Shown in pieces: positions 9,243 to 18,175 of a stretch of DNA of 64,000 bases. Where the stretch lies: positions 5,490,501-5,554,500 of the forward strand of contig NZ_CP129672.1 of NCBI RefSeq assembly GCF_030505195.1, in the 5' to 3' direction. This DNA comes from Comamonas testosteroni (GTDB lineage: Bacteria; Pseudomonadota; Gammaproteobacteria; Burkholderiales; Burkholderiaceae_C). The notes under the pieces were generated by a model, which saw only the letters and a list, made by a program, of their open reading frames with translations, searched no databases and had not been told where the DNA came from. The position numbers were made by a program, and so were the translations under genes. Each line of letters starts with the position of its first letter. Within the stretch, counting starts at the first letter, position 1.

Positions 9243-10736
9243 ATGCAAAAGCGCATCTTGCCCGACAAAAAAAACCGCGTACGAGTGAGGAATTCCGGAC
9301 TGTTGTGGTTGGGGCTGCCATGGCTGCTGGCGGGGCCTGTTTTGCCTGTGCTGGGCCTGGGCGGGACATGGCAACTGGGCTGGTTGCTGCTGTGGGTCAT
9401 GGGAGTGCTGTTGTGGGTCGGCACTCTTCACAGGAGCTGGCAGCAGCAGTGGCTGGACATGCAGCTTACGCTTGAAAGAGTCGCTCATGGAGACCTGAGT
9501 CTGGGCGTCGCCGGAGAGCCGCAACAAGGGCTTTCCGCATCAAGCCTCACCAAGTCCATGGTGCAGGCGCTGTCGGCCATGGTGGCCGATGTTCGCAGCA
9601 ATGCGGCCCTGGTGGCCCAGGCTGGACAGAGTATGGTCAAGGACCATCAGGCCTTGTCTGAACGAACCGAGATGCAGGCGAGCAATCTCGCGCAGACAGT
9701 GGTCAGTGTCGAGCAACTCACCGCAGCGGTTGAGCAAAATGCGGAAGTGAGCAAGGCAGCACATTCCCGCGCTGACGGCGTTTGTGCCGCTGCCGATCAG
9801 GGCGCCCAAGCCATGCAGCATGCGGTGCAGTCGGTGGAGCTGATCGAGCGCAATGCCGGGCGCATGCGGGAAATCATTGGCGTGATTGACGGCATCGCCT
9901 TCCAGACCAATATTCTTGCCCTGAATGCAGCGGTGGAGGCAGCCAGAGCCGGTGAACAGGGGCGTGGCTTTGCTGTGGTGGCCAGTGAGGTGCGCACGTT
10001 GGCCCAGCGCAGCGCCGAAGCAGCCAAGGAGATTAGACAACTGATCGGCGAGACCGTGCAGCAGGTCACTCAGAGCACGCAGCAGCTACGCAGTGCAGGC
10101 GAGGAGATCCACGGAGTGACGCGGGCCATTCACGATGTGGTCGCCCATATGGGGACGCTTGCGGACACGGCCAGCAGCCAGAGCTCCGGTCTTCAGGAAA
10201 TCAGCAATGCCGTGCGTCAGATCGATGAAATCACCCAGAACAACGCCCAGATGGTAGGTCAAGCGCTTCAGCAGGCGCAGGAGTTACAGCTGCGCGCCCG
10301 GCATCTGTCGGATGCGGTGTCGCGCTTCAGGCTGCAGCAGGGCACGGCCGAGGAGGCGGTGGCTCTGGTGAATGCGACCATGCGACAAGCCAAGAGCTCG
10401 TCCAGCGTTGCCAGCCTGCTGCAGACGGTCACCGATCCCTCGCAGCCGTTCCACGACCGCGACATGTATGTGTTTGCCCTGTCTTCCGAGGGGGAGTACC
10501 GGGCCTTCGGCGGTAACCCAGCCAAAGTAGGGCTGCGCGTTCAGGATGTGCCCGGCATCGACGGTGACAGTCTGATGGCCGACATCATGGCGCAGGCCGA
10601 GCTTCGTCCGGGCTGGGTGGAATACGACTACATCAACCCCAGCAACCAGCAGGTGCAGACCAAGATGTCCTATGTCTGCAAGCATGCAGACTTGTACTGG
10701 GGCTGCGGTGTCTACAAGAGCCTGGTCAGTGCCTAA
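9243..10736 (+). CDS. Methyl-accepting chemotaxis protein with C-terminal Cache-like domain
   Basis: 497 aa from the ATG at 9243, chosen because GGAGA lies six bases upstream; an in-frame ATG at 9123 would add 40 residues. Two membrane helices (about residues 18-60) are joined by a very short loop, so there is no periplasmic sensor. The cytoplasmic part has the conserved MCP hairpin ([20 protein letters not shown], about 222-241) for CheA/CheW contact. After it, residues about 395-497 form a Cache-like domain ([34 protein letters not shown]) placed in the cytoplasm. The ligand is unknown. No CheR-binding pentapeptide is seen. Confidence 0.9.
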   Translation: MQKRILPDKKNRVRVRNSGLLWLGLPWLLAGPVLPVLGLGGTWQLGWLLLWVMGVLLWVGTLHRSWQQQWLDMQLTLERVAHGDLSLGVAGEPQQGLSASSLTKSMVQALSAMVADVRSNAALVAQAGQSMVKDHQALSERTEMQASNLAQTVVSVEQLTAAVEQNAEVSKAAHSRADGVCAAADQGAQAMQHAVQSVELIERNAGRMREIIGVIDGIAFQTNILALNAAVEAARAGEQGRGFAVVASEVRTLAQRSAEAAKEIRQLIGETVQQVTQSTQQLRSAGEEIHGVTRAIHDVVAHMGTLADTASSQSSGLQEISNAVRQIDEITQNNAQMVGQALQQAQELQLRARHLSDAVSRFRLQQGTAEEAVALVNATMRQAKSSSSVASLLQTVTDPSQPFHDRDMYVFALSSEGEYRAFGGNPAKVGLRVQDVPGIDGDSLMADIMAQAELRPGWVEYDYINPSNQQVQTKMSYVCKHADLYWGCGVYKSLVSA

Positions 10737-10826
10737 TGCGGTCCTGATTGGCACTTGTCGCCACTGATTTGTTTCTGCATTGGGAGCGCAAGCGTTTTTT
10801 TTCAAGCGCTGGAGGCTGATTGGGTA

Positions 10827-11501
10827 TCAGGCTCCTGCGCGCAGGGCTTTAGCCCTGGCCAAAATGGCTGCAAGCGTGGCCTTTTTGTCTGTGGGGGGCG
10901 TTGACGGTGTGTCGGCTTGAGCGCCAGCTCCTTCAACTGGGGTTTGTGCCGTGGTGCGTACCGGTGCGTTGGCCTTGCGACCCGTACGCAGCAAATGCGC
11001 GCAATAGCGGCTGCGGGCCTGCTCGGCCTGCTCAGTACTCCAGGCGGACCAGCCTGTGGCTTCAGAGCTGGCATTGACCAGCTCTATGCAATCAACGGGG
11101 CAGACAGGAATACACAACTCGCAGCCCGTGCAATGCTCGGCAATCACGGTATGCATGCGCTTGTTGGCACCCAGAATCGCATCGGTAGGGCAGGCCTTGA
11201 TGCACAGCGTGCAACCTATGCACCAGGCCTCGTCTATCACGGCCAGGGCACGAGGCGCTTCCAAGCCGTTTTTGGCGTTGAGCGGCAACTCCAGCCTGCC
11301 GGTGATGGTCGCGAGACGGCGCACGCCTTCCTGGCCGCCGGGGGGGCATTGGTTGATGGAGGCTTCTCCGCTGGCAATGGCCTGGGCATAGGACGCGCAG
11401 TCGGGATAACCGCAGCGCGTGCACTGTGTCTGGGGCAGAGCTGCATCAATGTTCGCAGCCAGTGCTTGAAGCGAGGAGGCTGCGGACATGGATGAGTTCA
11501 T
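10827..11501 (-). CDS. RnfB/RsxB-like ferredoxin
   Basis: 224-aa iron-sulfur protein. It has an N-terminal Fe-S domain with the [13 protein letters not shown] motif (about residues 27-39), then two 4Fe-4S ferredoxin motifs ([12 protein letters not shown] and [12 protein letters not shown], about 95-135) and a low-complexity Ala/Lys tail. RnfB's N-terminal membrane helix is missing, which is the usual form of the stand-alone proteobacterial homologue. It probably carries electrons for a cytoplasmic reductase; no other rnf/rsx genes are nearby. It begins 17 bp after phaZ on the same strand and may be co-transcribed. An alternative ATG lies at 11489. Confidence 0.85.
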   Translation of the reverse strand: MNSSMSAASSLQALAANIDAALPQTQCTRCGYPDCASYAQAIASGEASINQCPPGGQEGVRRLATITGRLELPLNAKNGLEAPRALAVIDEAWCIGCTLCIKACPTDAILGANKRMHTVIAEHCTGCELCIPVCPVDCIELVNASSEATGWSAWSTEQAEQARSRYCAHLLRTGRKANAPVRTTAQTPVEGAGAQADTPSTPPTDKKATLAAILARAKALRAGA

Positions 11502-11518
11502 TCTGGTCTGGTGAGCCT

Positions 11519-12952
11519 TTATGCCCTGGCGCGATACGAGCCGCGTCCTTTCTGGGCAAGGGCGCTATTTTCACCTGTTTTCGCGGTCTTGGCAGGCTTG
11601 TCGGCATGGGCCTCATGGCTTTCCAGCTCGGCCCCGTCATCGCTGACGCTGCTCAGGTGACCGGCGGCACTGGCGGCCGTGGCGCTCGCGGGCTGGTGTG
11701 ACAGGATAAAGTCGCGCACCTGGGGGTAGACAGTCTTGCGCCAGCGGCTGCCGCTGAAGATGCCGTAGTGGCCGGCTCCTTGCACTTCGATATGGTGGCG
11801 CGCCTCGGCAGCGATGCCGGCACACAGGTCATGGGCAGCGCGGGTCTGGCCTGCGCCTGAGATATCGTCCAGCTCGCCCTCCACCGTCAGCAAGGCCGTG
11901 TTCCTGATGTCCTGCGGGCGAACCAGCTCGGGCTTGCCTTGCTCGTTCTTGACTTTCCAGGTGCCCTTGACGAGCTTGTACTCCTGGAACACGGTGGCGA
12001 TGGTTTCCAGGTAGTAGTCGGCGTCCATGTCCAGTACGGCGTTGTACTCGTCATAGAACTTGCGGTGATGCTCGGCGCTGGCTTCGTCACCCTTGATCAG
12101 GTCCTTGAAGTAGTCGTAATGGCTGTTGGCGTGGCGGTCGGGATTCATGGCCACAAAGCCCGAGTACTGCAAAAAGCCCGGGTAGACACGGCGGCCGGCA
12201 CCGGGGTAATTGTTCGGTACTTCGTAAATGACGTTGTTCTCGAACCACTCGTAGCTGCGGGTTTCGGCCAAGTTGTTCACGGCCGTCGGTGAGCGGCGCG
12301 CATCGATGGGGCCGCCCATCATGGTCATGGACAGCGGTGTGACTTCGCCACGGCTGGCCATCAAAGAGACCGCCGCCAGCACCGGCACCGTGGGCTGGCA
12401 GACGCTGACTACATGGCACTGGCCATAGCGCCCTTGCAGATAGCGAATGAACTCCTGTACATAGTTCACATAGTCGTCCAGGTGGAATTCACCCTCGGAC
12501 AGCGGCACGATGCGGGCATTTTTCCAGTCGGTGATATAGACCTTGTGGCCTCCCAGCATGCTTTGCACGGTGTCGCGCAGCAAGGTTGCGTAGTGGCCGG
12601 AGAGCGGGGCCACGATCAGCACCACAGGCTGGCTGAGCATGAGATCCAGCGTTTCTGGGTCGTCGGAAAAACGCTTGAAGCGGCGCAGCTCGCAAAACGG
12701 TTTGTCGATCTCCACGCGCTCGCGGATGGTGACATCCACGCCGTTGACTTCGACGTTATGCAGATCGAACTCGGGCTTCTCGTAGTCCTTGCCCAGGCGA
12801 TACATGAGGTTGAAGCCCGCAGCCATGCGCTGGGCCATGGGCACCTGGCTGAAGACCGAGTGAGGGTTATTGTAGAACTTGGAGGCGGCCTGGGCAAAGT
12901 CTGCAAATGGCTCGACCATTGCGCGTTGCATTTCGTAGATCTGATAGAGCAT
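11519..12952 (-). CDS. phaZ: Intracellular polyhydroxybutyrate depolymerase
   Basis: About 477 aa from the ATG at 12952; an in-frame GTG at 12961 would add three residues. The sequence closely follows the PhaZa1-type depolymerase of Ralstonia/Cupriavidus from MLYQIYE onward. The alpha/beta-hydrolase nucleophile is Cys185 in [18 protein letters not shown] and the [15 protein letters not shown] C-terminal His region complete the triad. A 50-residue Ala/Lys-rich tail extends past the family's usual end. It mobilises stored PHB granules. A TGC/GCA palindrome lies 19 bp upstream of the start. Confidence 0.94.
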   Translation of the reverse strand: MLYQIYEMQRAMVEPFADFAQAASKFYNNPHSVFSQVPMAQRMAAGFNLMYRLGKDYEKPEFDLHNVEVNGVDVTIRERVEIDKPFCELRRFKRFSDDPETLDLMLSQPVVLIVAPLSGHYATLLRDTVQSMLGGHKVYITDWKNARIVPLSEGEFHLDDYVNYVQEFIRYLQGRYGQCHVVSVCQPTVPVLAAVSLMASRGEVTPLSMTMMGGPIDARRSPTAVNNLAETRSYEWFENNVIYEVPNNYPGAGRRVYPGFLQYSGFVAMNPDRHANSHYDYFKDLIKGDEASAEHHRKFYDEYNAVLDMDADYYLETIATVFQEYKLVKGTWKVKNEQGKPELVRPQDIRNTALLTVEGELDDISGAGQTRAAHDLCAGIAAEARHHIEVQGAGHYGIFSGSRWRKTVYPQVRDFILSHQPASATAASAAGHLSSVSDDGAELESHEAHADKPAKTAKTGENSALAQKGRGSYRARA

Positions 12953-12970
12953 GGGACGCACTTTTGCGGG

Positions 12971-12991
12971 TTATGTTGCAGTGCAATATAA
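12971..12991. promoter_or_regulatory. Palindrome upstream of phaZ (PhaR/PhbF-like site)
   Basis: 21-bp near-perfect inverted repeat centred on TTGCAGTGCAA (12976-12986). It contains the TGC-N3-GCAA pattern described for PHB regulators of the PhaR/PhbF family. Position and symmetry fit an operator for phaZ. The link to PhaR is inference. Confidence 0.45.
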
Positions 12992-13088
12992 CAGCAGAGT
13001 TTGACATGCGAAGTAGTGAATTCCCTTCAAATGATGGATCTTGCAGGTATTGCGCAACGCAGGCCGGAGCTCACTGAGTTTGAAAGTA

Positions 13089-13114
13089 AAAAAGCTGACC
13101 GACGTCAGCTTTTT
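13089..13114 (-). terminator. Terminator after dusA
   Basis: Perfect 11-bp stem (AAAAAGCTGAC and its complement) with a 4-base loop and T-runs on both strands. It sits 10 bp past the dusA stop on the minus strand and upstream of phaZ. Confidence 0.85.
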
Positions 13115-13123
13115 CATGAGTGC

Positions 13124-14158
13124 TCAAAGCATCTGCTCTGCGAGCTCCCTTTGAATCTCGTTCGGTTTGGTGCGGGCCAGTTTCATGACCTCGTGCGGCG
13201 GCAGGGTCTTGAGGCGGTGATCACTCCAGACCTGCCGCCAGCGGCGTGCACCGGCGAGACCATTGCGCAGCCCCAGCATATGCCGTGCAATCGAATACCA
13301 GTGCGTGCCATGCTCGCGCGCTTCGCGCTCCATATACAGCACCATCTGCTCTTCGATCTCCTCTCGTGTGCGTTCCCTGCTCTCGTCCTGATAGTAAAGA
13401 GCATCCCAGGACGACATCCACCAGGGGTTGTGACAGGCTTCACGGCCCACCATGACTCCATCGACCTGCTTCAGCTGCTGCTGCACTACGTCGTCGGTCT
13501 TGATGCCGCCGTTAACCGCGATCGTCAGGCCCGGAAAGTCACGCTTGAGCTGAGCCACGACCTCGTAGCGCAGCGGCGGGATTTCACGGTTTTCTTTGGG
13601 GGAGAGGCCTTTGAGCCAGGCGTTGCGAGCATGAACCACAAACACCTGGCAACCTGCGTCGGCGACGGTTCCGACGAAGTCACGCACAAAGTCGTAGCTT
13701 TCGATTTTGTCGATGCCGATCCGGTGCTTGACGGTGACCGGCACGGACACCACATCTGCCATGGCCTTGACGCAATCGGCTACCAGTGCGGCCTCGTTCA
13801 TCAGACATGCACCGAAAGCGCCGCGCTGCACGCGTTCGCTAGGGCAGCCGCAGTTGAGATTGATCTCGTCATAGCCCCATTGCTCGCCCAGGCGTGCGCT
13901 GTGCGCCAGATCGGCCGGCTCCGAGCCACCCAATTGCAATGCCACAGGATGTTCTTCGGCCTCAAACCGCAAATGGCGAGCCACATCGCCATGCACCAGA
14001 GCTCCGGTTGTTACCATTTCGGTGTATAGCAGGGTGTGCTGGCTTAGCAGGCGGTGGAAGTAGCGGCAATGCTTGTCTGTCCAGTCCATCATTGGCGCCA
14101 CGCTCATGCGCCACATGTTGTCAAGTTGTTGATTTTGTTTGATGTTTTGGTCGTTCAT
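13124..14158 (-). CDS. dusA: tRNA-dihydrouridine synthase A (5' end supplied by prophage)
   Basis: 344-aa FMN enzyme that reduces uridines in the tRNA D-loop. The proton-donor cysteine is in NCGCPS (about residue 105), followed by RVQRGAFGACLM; the FMN-binding HRIGID and VNGGI motifs are present. The first 22 codons (14093-14158) lie beyond the prophage attachment core and so come from the prophage. A different dusA 5' fragment is found at 60.1 kb. The gene remains intact after integration, as is typical for elements of the dusA-specific integrase family. Confidence 0.96.
   Translation of the reverse strand: MNDQNIKQNQQLDNMWRMSVAPMMDWTDKHCRYFHRLLSQHTLLYTEMVTTGALVHGDVARHLRFEAEEHPVALQLGGSEPADLAHSARLGEQWGYDEINLNCGCPSERVQRGAFGACLMNEAALVADCVKAMADVVSVPVTVKHRIGIDKIESYDFVRDFVGTVADAGCQVFVVHARNAWLKGLSPKENREIPPLRYEVVAQLKRDFPGLTIAVNGGIKTDDVVQQQLKQVDGVMVGREACHNPWWMSSWDALYYQDESRERTREEIEEQMVLYMEREAREHGTHWYSIARHMLGLRNGLAGARRWRQVWSDHRLKTLPPHEVMKLARTKPNEIQRELAEQML
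14077..14092. repeat. attL core, 16-bp direct repeat in dusA
   Basis: CTGTCCAGTCCATCAT, identical to 60068-60083. On the minus strand it encodes MMDWT(D/G) of DusA. The two copies bound the prophage, so this is the recombination core. The exact crossover inside the 16 bp cannot be seen. Confidence 0.85.
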
Positions 14159-14244
14159 AGCATAAAAACTGTGCCGTGGTGCCTTGGAAATACGCCTTGT
14201 TTTGCCCGATTTTGCCTATAAGCTCCACTCGCGGTGCTACATTG

Positions 14245-14269
14245 AGGCACCACGAATTTCATGGTGCCT
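14245..14269. promoter_or_regulatory. Palindrome overlapping integrase start, arm-site-like
   Basis: AGGCACCA (14245-14252) and TGGTGCCT (14262-14269) form a perfect inverted repeat around CGAATTTCA. The half-site GCACCACG recurs near both att sites (14175-14182 inverted, 59959-59966 inverted, 60009-60016, 60238-60245). It is therefore either an integrase arm-binding site or an autoregulatory operator. Confidence 0.5.
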
Positions 14270-14272
14270 TGT

Positions 14273-15364
14273 ATGGGAACAATCACTCAACGCAAGAGAG
14301 CGGATGGCTCGATCTCATTTCGTGCGCAGGTCCGTGTGCGGCAGGGAAATGAGTACCTTCACGGCGAGTCCAAGACCTTCACCAGGCGAGCACTGGCGCA
14401 AGAGTGGATCCGTCGACGTGAATTCGAAATAGAGAAGGCAACTGCCAGCGGGGAGCCGATCAAGGGCCACGTCACTCTGAAACAGATACTTGAGGATTAT
14501 GTCAGCGATGCAAAAGGCATCGTGGCATGGGGGCGGTCCAAGACGGCAGACATCACCCGCTTGCAAAAGGCAAAGTTGGCGCACCGGGATGCCCGGCATC
14601 TGCGTGCCATTGACTTCATCGATTACGCCAGGTGGCGGCGCACTGAAGATGATGCAGGCCCGGCCACGGTGCTCAACGATATCGTCTGGTTGCGCCAGGC
14701 CTGCCTGGGGGCTGTGACGCGCTACGGCATGAACAAGCTGGTTCAGGAGCTGGATGCCGCCAAGCAGGAGCTGCTGCGGCTCAAGGTCATCTCCAAGCCA
14801 CGCCGGCGCATACGCCGCCTGAAGGCTGAGGAAGAGGCTGCGCTGAGGGAGTACTTTGCCAAACAAGAGGCGCGCGCCTCAATTCCCATGCTGCAGATAT
14901 TCGATTTTGCGCTGCTGACCACGCGGCGCCAGGAAGAGATCACCACGCTCAAGGTTGCCGATGTGGACTTCGGTAGTCGCGTGGGCTGGCTGGATGATGT
15001 GAAACACCCCAAGCTCAAGACTGGCAATCGACGCTGCTTTCGGATGCTGGAGCCTGCGTTGGAGTTGATCAAGCGACGTATCGAATCAGGGCAGGCCGGC
15101 GAATTGGTCTTTCCCTATAACCATCGCAGCATCGGCTCCAGTTTCACGCGTGCGTGCAAGCTTCTGAACATCCCGGATCTTCGATTCCATGATCTGCGAC
15201 ATGAGGCCATCAGCCGATTGTTCGAGCGTGGTTACAGTATTGAACAAGTGGCGCAGTTTTCTCTTCATGAGTCTTGGGCTTCATTGAAGATATATACGCA
15301 CCTTGATCCTGCAGATATACCGGAGTTGGCTGGTAAAGACAGGGAGTTACTGATGAAGACGTGA
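14273..15364 (+). CDS. int: Tyrosine recombinase, dusA-specific integrase
   Basis: 363 aa from the ATG at 14273, preferred over the ATG at 14261 because the homologous copy at 60263 begins at the matching GTG (VGTITQRK). The N-terminal arm-binding domain spans about 1-60 and a core-binding domain 65-150. The catalytic domain has Arg in TTRRQEE (about 209), HxxR in FHDLRHE (about 296-299), His in LHESW (about 322) and the nucleophile Tyr in KIYTH (about 331). It catalyses integration and excision at dusA. It is adjacent to attL and reads into the phage. No excisionase is recognised nearby. Confidence 0.95.
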   Translation: MGTITQRKRADGSISFRAQVRVRQGNEYLHGESKTFTRRALAQEWIRRREFEIEKATASGEPIKGHVTLKQILEDYVSDAKGIVAWGRSKTADITRLQKAKLAHRDARHLRAIDFIDYARWRRTEDDAGPATVLNDIVWLRQACLGAVTRYGMNKLVQELDAAKQELLRLKVISKPRRRIRRLKAEEEAALREYFAKQEARASIPMLQIFDFALLTTRRQEEITTLKVADVDFGSRVGWLDDVKHPKLKTGNRRCFRMLEPALELIKRRIESGQAGELVFPYNHRSIGSSFTRACKLLNIPDLRFHDLRHEAISRLFERGYSIEQVAQFSLHESWASLKIYTHLDPADIPELAGKDRELLMKT

Positions 15365-15524
15365 AAAATTATAAAGCTTGGCCTGACTATCCTCAGTTAT
15401 TGCAGATGCAGTTATCTGCAATAAAGTTTTTCTAGATGGAAAATTTGGCAAGTGCCTCTTTAATTAAACCATTAGTATTTTATTAGTGAATAATAGAGAT
15501 TTACATTTGAATTAGAAATACTAC

Positions 15525-17312
15525 ATGTCCTATAAATTTCAAAAACCATTTGCATCTGGAAAATTAATGAAAAATAATAGTGTTGATTTGAGTGGTGGCA
15601 CCGTGTCTAAGTTTTCAAGACCAAAGGTGTATTTGATGGACCTTGACGCTTCGGTGAAGGAGTCATTAATTGAATCCGGAGTAAATGTAACTTCGGGGTC
15701 TTTTGGAAAAGTATATGAGGTGAGTCGAGGTTCTGATTTTGAAATATTTCTTGACTCTTCGGAGGTAAAGGGGCATGAAGAGCAGGAAATTATATTCATC
15801 GATATGAGCTACAGTGTTTCGAAATCTAGGCATGGTAAACCGGTTTTTTCCGAGGGGGAAAAGGGTATCTATATTAAACGTACCCGAGGGTTGATTGACT
15901 CTCGTGGGGTAGTTGCAAATAAACTGAGAAAGAATTTCGATAAAATAATTGCCACCGGTGGTGTGGTTGTTGTATTTGCATCTGCAAAAACCAACATGGA
16001 ACATTTTGCTGCCACATTGAATGCTGGGAGTATTTGGCATCCAGAACTAATGAATATTGATGAATGGTCATTTCTTACTGCGCTTGGAAGTCTCAAAGCT
16101 TCAGATCTGGAGGGGGAAGAAATTACAATCTGCGAAACTCGAACTTCCTTAGGTAAGGTGCTGGCCGCAAGATCCGCTGAAATGCGCTTTGAGTGCACTA
16201 TCGACCCTGATTTTTACTCGGAAAAGCAGTGGGTTACTCTTGCAAAAAATAAGTTTGGCGAAACTGTTGCATTGGAGAGAGTCTATCCAGATGGTGGGGC
16301 GGTAATCGTTCTGCCGCAAATTTCAAATAAGGCAGATTTTATTAAGCAGATGCTTATGGAGGTTTTTCCGGAGCGATTTCCTCATCTTTTTCCTGGAATT
16401 GAAAAAGGGCGATGGACTCACTTACCAGAGTACGAACTTTCAAATGTGAAACAAATGTGCGAAGCACGAGAGAAAGAAGTTGAACGACATAATCGGGAAA
16501 TGGATCGAATAGCTGCTGATATTGGGGCTGCTCGCCAGGCTGATGGATGGTTGCACGAGCTTCTAACCCAAACTGGCGATCCGTTAGTAGCGGCTGTTAT
16601 CAAAGCTCTCGGCGAAATTGGCTTTGATTCGGTTGTGGATATGGATGAGATTCTTGATAAGGAAAACCGGTCTCGACGCGAAGATCTTCAAATAAGAGAC
16701 AAAAGTCCTACATTGGTTGTTGATATTAAGGGTATCAGCAGTTATCCTAGTGATGAAGACACAATGCAGGCGTCAAAACATGCTGCACTTGTTATGCGTG
16801 AGGAAAAAAGAGTCAATGTAAATGGTCTTTCGATTATTAATCACCAGAGGCATTTAGCTCCTTTGCAACGAGACAATGATATGCCATTTAGGGCGGAAAT
16901 TGTGGAGGTTGCCAAACATCATGAGTATGGATTAATTACTACATGGGATATTTATAAACTATTGATGAATAAACGTAGGCACTCATGGGATGCAGATAAA
17001 GTAATTCCAGTTTTATACCGGCATGGTCGAATAGAAGCAGTCCCTGGGCACTACATTTTTATCGGTTGTATTACTAAGGTATGGGAGCATTCTTTTGGGG
17101 TCGATATTGTAGGTGGCTCATTGAGCGTGGGCGATACGGTGGCGCTTGAATATGAAATATTCTTTGAAGAGTCTGTTGTTGAATCTCTGCAAGTTGAAGG
17201 TAAAAGCAAGCAAGAAGCAATTTTCGGAGATAAAACGGGTATTCCTTGGCCTATTTCTCTGCCGCGTCCTCGTAAGGGAATGCGGGTCTTTGTCATCAAG
17301 GCTGGTGGTTAG
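15525..17312 (+). CDS. AT-rich cargo gene: PD-(D/E)XK nuclease-like protein with C-terminal beta-barrel
   Basis: 595-aa protein of unknown family, clearly AT-richer than its neighbours and flanked by 160-195 bp gaps, so a transferred single-gene cargo. The N-terminal alpha/beta region (about 85-160) has hydrophobic strands IIFIDM and VVVVFASA. A helical linker follows at about 300-340. Residues about 355-430 look like a restriction-endonuclease fold: D387 in REDLQI, then D400-I-K402 in LVVDIKG, then Q415. The last 70 residues (FGVDIVGGSLSVGDTVAL, VESLQ, GDKTGIPWP) resemble domain 2 of EF-Tu-type factors. An anti-phage role is inferred from position and domains. Confidence 0.7.
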   Translation: MSYKFQKPFASGKLMKNNSVDLSGGTVSKFSRPKVYLMDLDASVKESLIESGVNVTSGSFGKVYEVSRGSDFEIFLDSSEVKGHEEQEIIFIDMSYSVSKSRHGKPVFSEGEKGIYIKRTRGLIDSRGVVANKLRKNFDKIIATGGVVVVFASAKTNMEHFAATLNAGSIWHPELMNIDEWSFLTALGSLKASDLEGEEITICETRTSLGKVLAARSAEMRFECTIDPDFYSEKQWVTLAKNKFGETVALERVYPDGGAVIVLPQISNKADFIKQMLMEVFPERFPHLFPGIEKGRWTHLPEYELSNVKQMCEAREKEVERHNREMDRIAADIGAARQADGWLHELLTQTGDPLVAAVIKALGEIGFDSVVDMDEILDKENRSRREDLQIRDKSPTLVVDIKGISSYPSDEDTMQASKHAALVMREEKRVNVNGLSIINHQRHLAPLQRDNDMPFRAEIVEVAKHHEYGLITTWDIYKLLMNKRRHSWDADKVIPVLYRHGRIEAVPGHYIFIGCITKVWEHSFGVDIVGGSLSVGDTVALEYEIFFEESVVESLQVEGKSKQEAIFGDKTGIPWPISLPRPRKGMRVFVIKAGG

Positions 17313-17507
17313 AAATATTCCATGCTTATCTAGCCTAACTATTCTGAAAAAGAAATGTATCGTTAAATGGATGCTTAGTTTCTCTAGGTCATCCAATGTG
17401 ATGCATAACGGATTGCTGGGATAGGTTTCTAAGGTAAGTCTTGGCAAATCATATGAATCGTTCTTTTGATGACGCACGCCGAACTGCAATCGCCAAATCG
17501 TCTGGTG

Positions 17508-17759
17508 TCAGCACCTCACAGCTCTCCATTCCTGTTCAGCCTGAATCTTCTTCTGATCGATGTACGCAGCCAGCTTGCTCGCGTCCATGAACCACTGACT
17601 CTTGTTGGACCCCAGCCGATAAGCAGGCACAGGCAATGCCTGCCTATTCGCTGCCTCACCCGCTTTTTTGGGGCTTAGGCCGAAGAACTCCATGCAGCAT
17701 TTCTCCAGCGGGATGTTCACGTCGCCGTAGATGGCGAGCAGTGCGAAGTGTGTGTTCAT
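17508..17759 (-). CDS. PrtN-family transcriptional activator
   Basis: 83-aa protein with the pattern of the pyocin activator PrtN family: MNTHFALLAIYGDVNIPLEKCC, FGLSPKKAGEAANRQALPVPAYRLG, and a C-terminal helix (FMDASKLAAYIDQKK). In Pseudomonas PrtN switches on pyocin genes. Here it is the last gene of the leftward operon starting at 21922, with a 4-bp ATGA overlap with the ASCH gene. It may activate late or lysis genes of this phage; the target is inference. Confidence 0.75.
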   Translation of the reverse strand: MNTHFALLAIYGDVNIPLEKCCMEFFGLSPKKAGEAANRQALPVPAYRLGSNKSQWFMDASKLAAYIDQKKIQAEQEWRAVRC

Positions 17760-18175
17760 GGTGCGGCCCTCTCTTTATGCTCAGGCGCTGAGAGCACGTC
17801 CTTGGGGACGTTGAAGAAGTTGAGCTTGCCCTTCCAGGGCTTGAACTCGATGGCGCGGCTGTTGCGCAGCACAAAGGCCCAGCTGCCTTCCTGCTTCCAC
17901 TTGGAGGGGTGCTCCTGCACGCAGTCGGTCACATGCGTCCAGCCTACAAAGCCGCCGCGCCGCAGTTCGTCGTAGTCGGGCAGATCTGCGGGCAGCAGGC
18001 CCATGCCGTCCAGCTCCTGCACGACCTGGTCGTAATAGGCGCGGGTCAGGGTCAGGCCTGCGTGGATGAGCAGGCGGCCGCGAAAGTTGGTGGGCCAGTC
18101 GCGGTTTTCTATGTCCTTGTGGCCGTTGACGATGAGCCAGGCCCAGGGTTGGCGAATGCTGAGGGCGGGGATCAT
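17756..18175 (-). CDS. ASCH-domain protein
   Basis: 139 aa. The N-terminus MIPALSIRQPWAWLIVNGHKDIENRDW is the hallmark of ASCH domains, a PUA-like fold that binds RNA or modified nucleosides; GRLLIHAG and GFVGWTHVTDCV follow. Phage ASCH proteins are poorly understood and may act on transcripts or modified bases. ATGA overlaps on both sides place it in the leftward operon between the ParB-like gene and prtN. Confidence 0.85.
   Translation of the reverse strand: MIPALSIRQPWAWLIVNGHKDIENRDWPTNFRGRLLIHAGLTLTRAYYDQVVQELDGMGLLPADLPDYDELRRGGFVGWTHVTDCVQEHPSKWKQEGSWAFVLRNSRAIEFKPWKGKLNFFNVPKDVLSAPEHKERAAP

Noticed and set aside
10770..10815. T-run between the MCP and the ferredoxin genes as a bidirectional terminator
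   Set aside because: An eight-T run exists but the flanking inverted repeat is too short to support a stable stem.
15365..15524. Excisionase or promoter gene between integrase and cargo
   Set aside because: Only short AT-rich frames without ribosome sites are present, so nothing supportable can be named.
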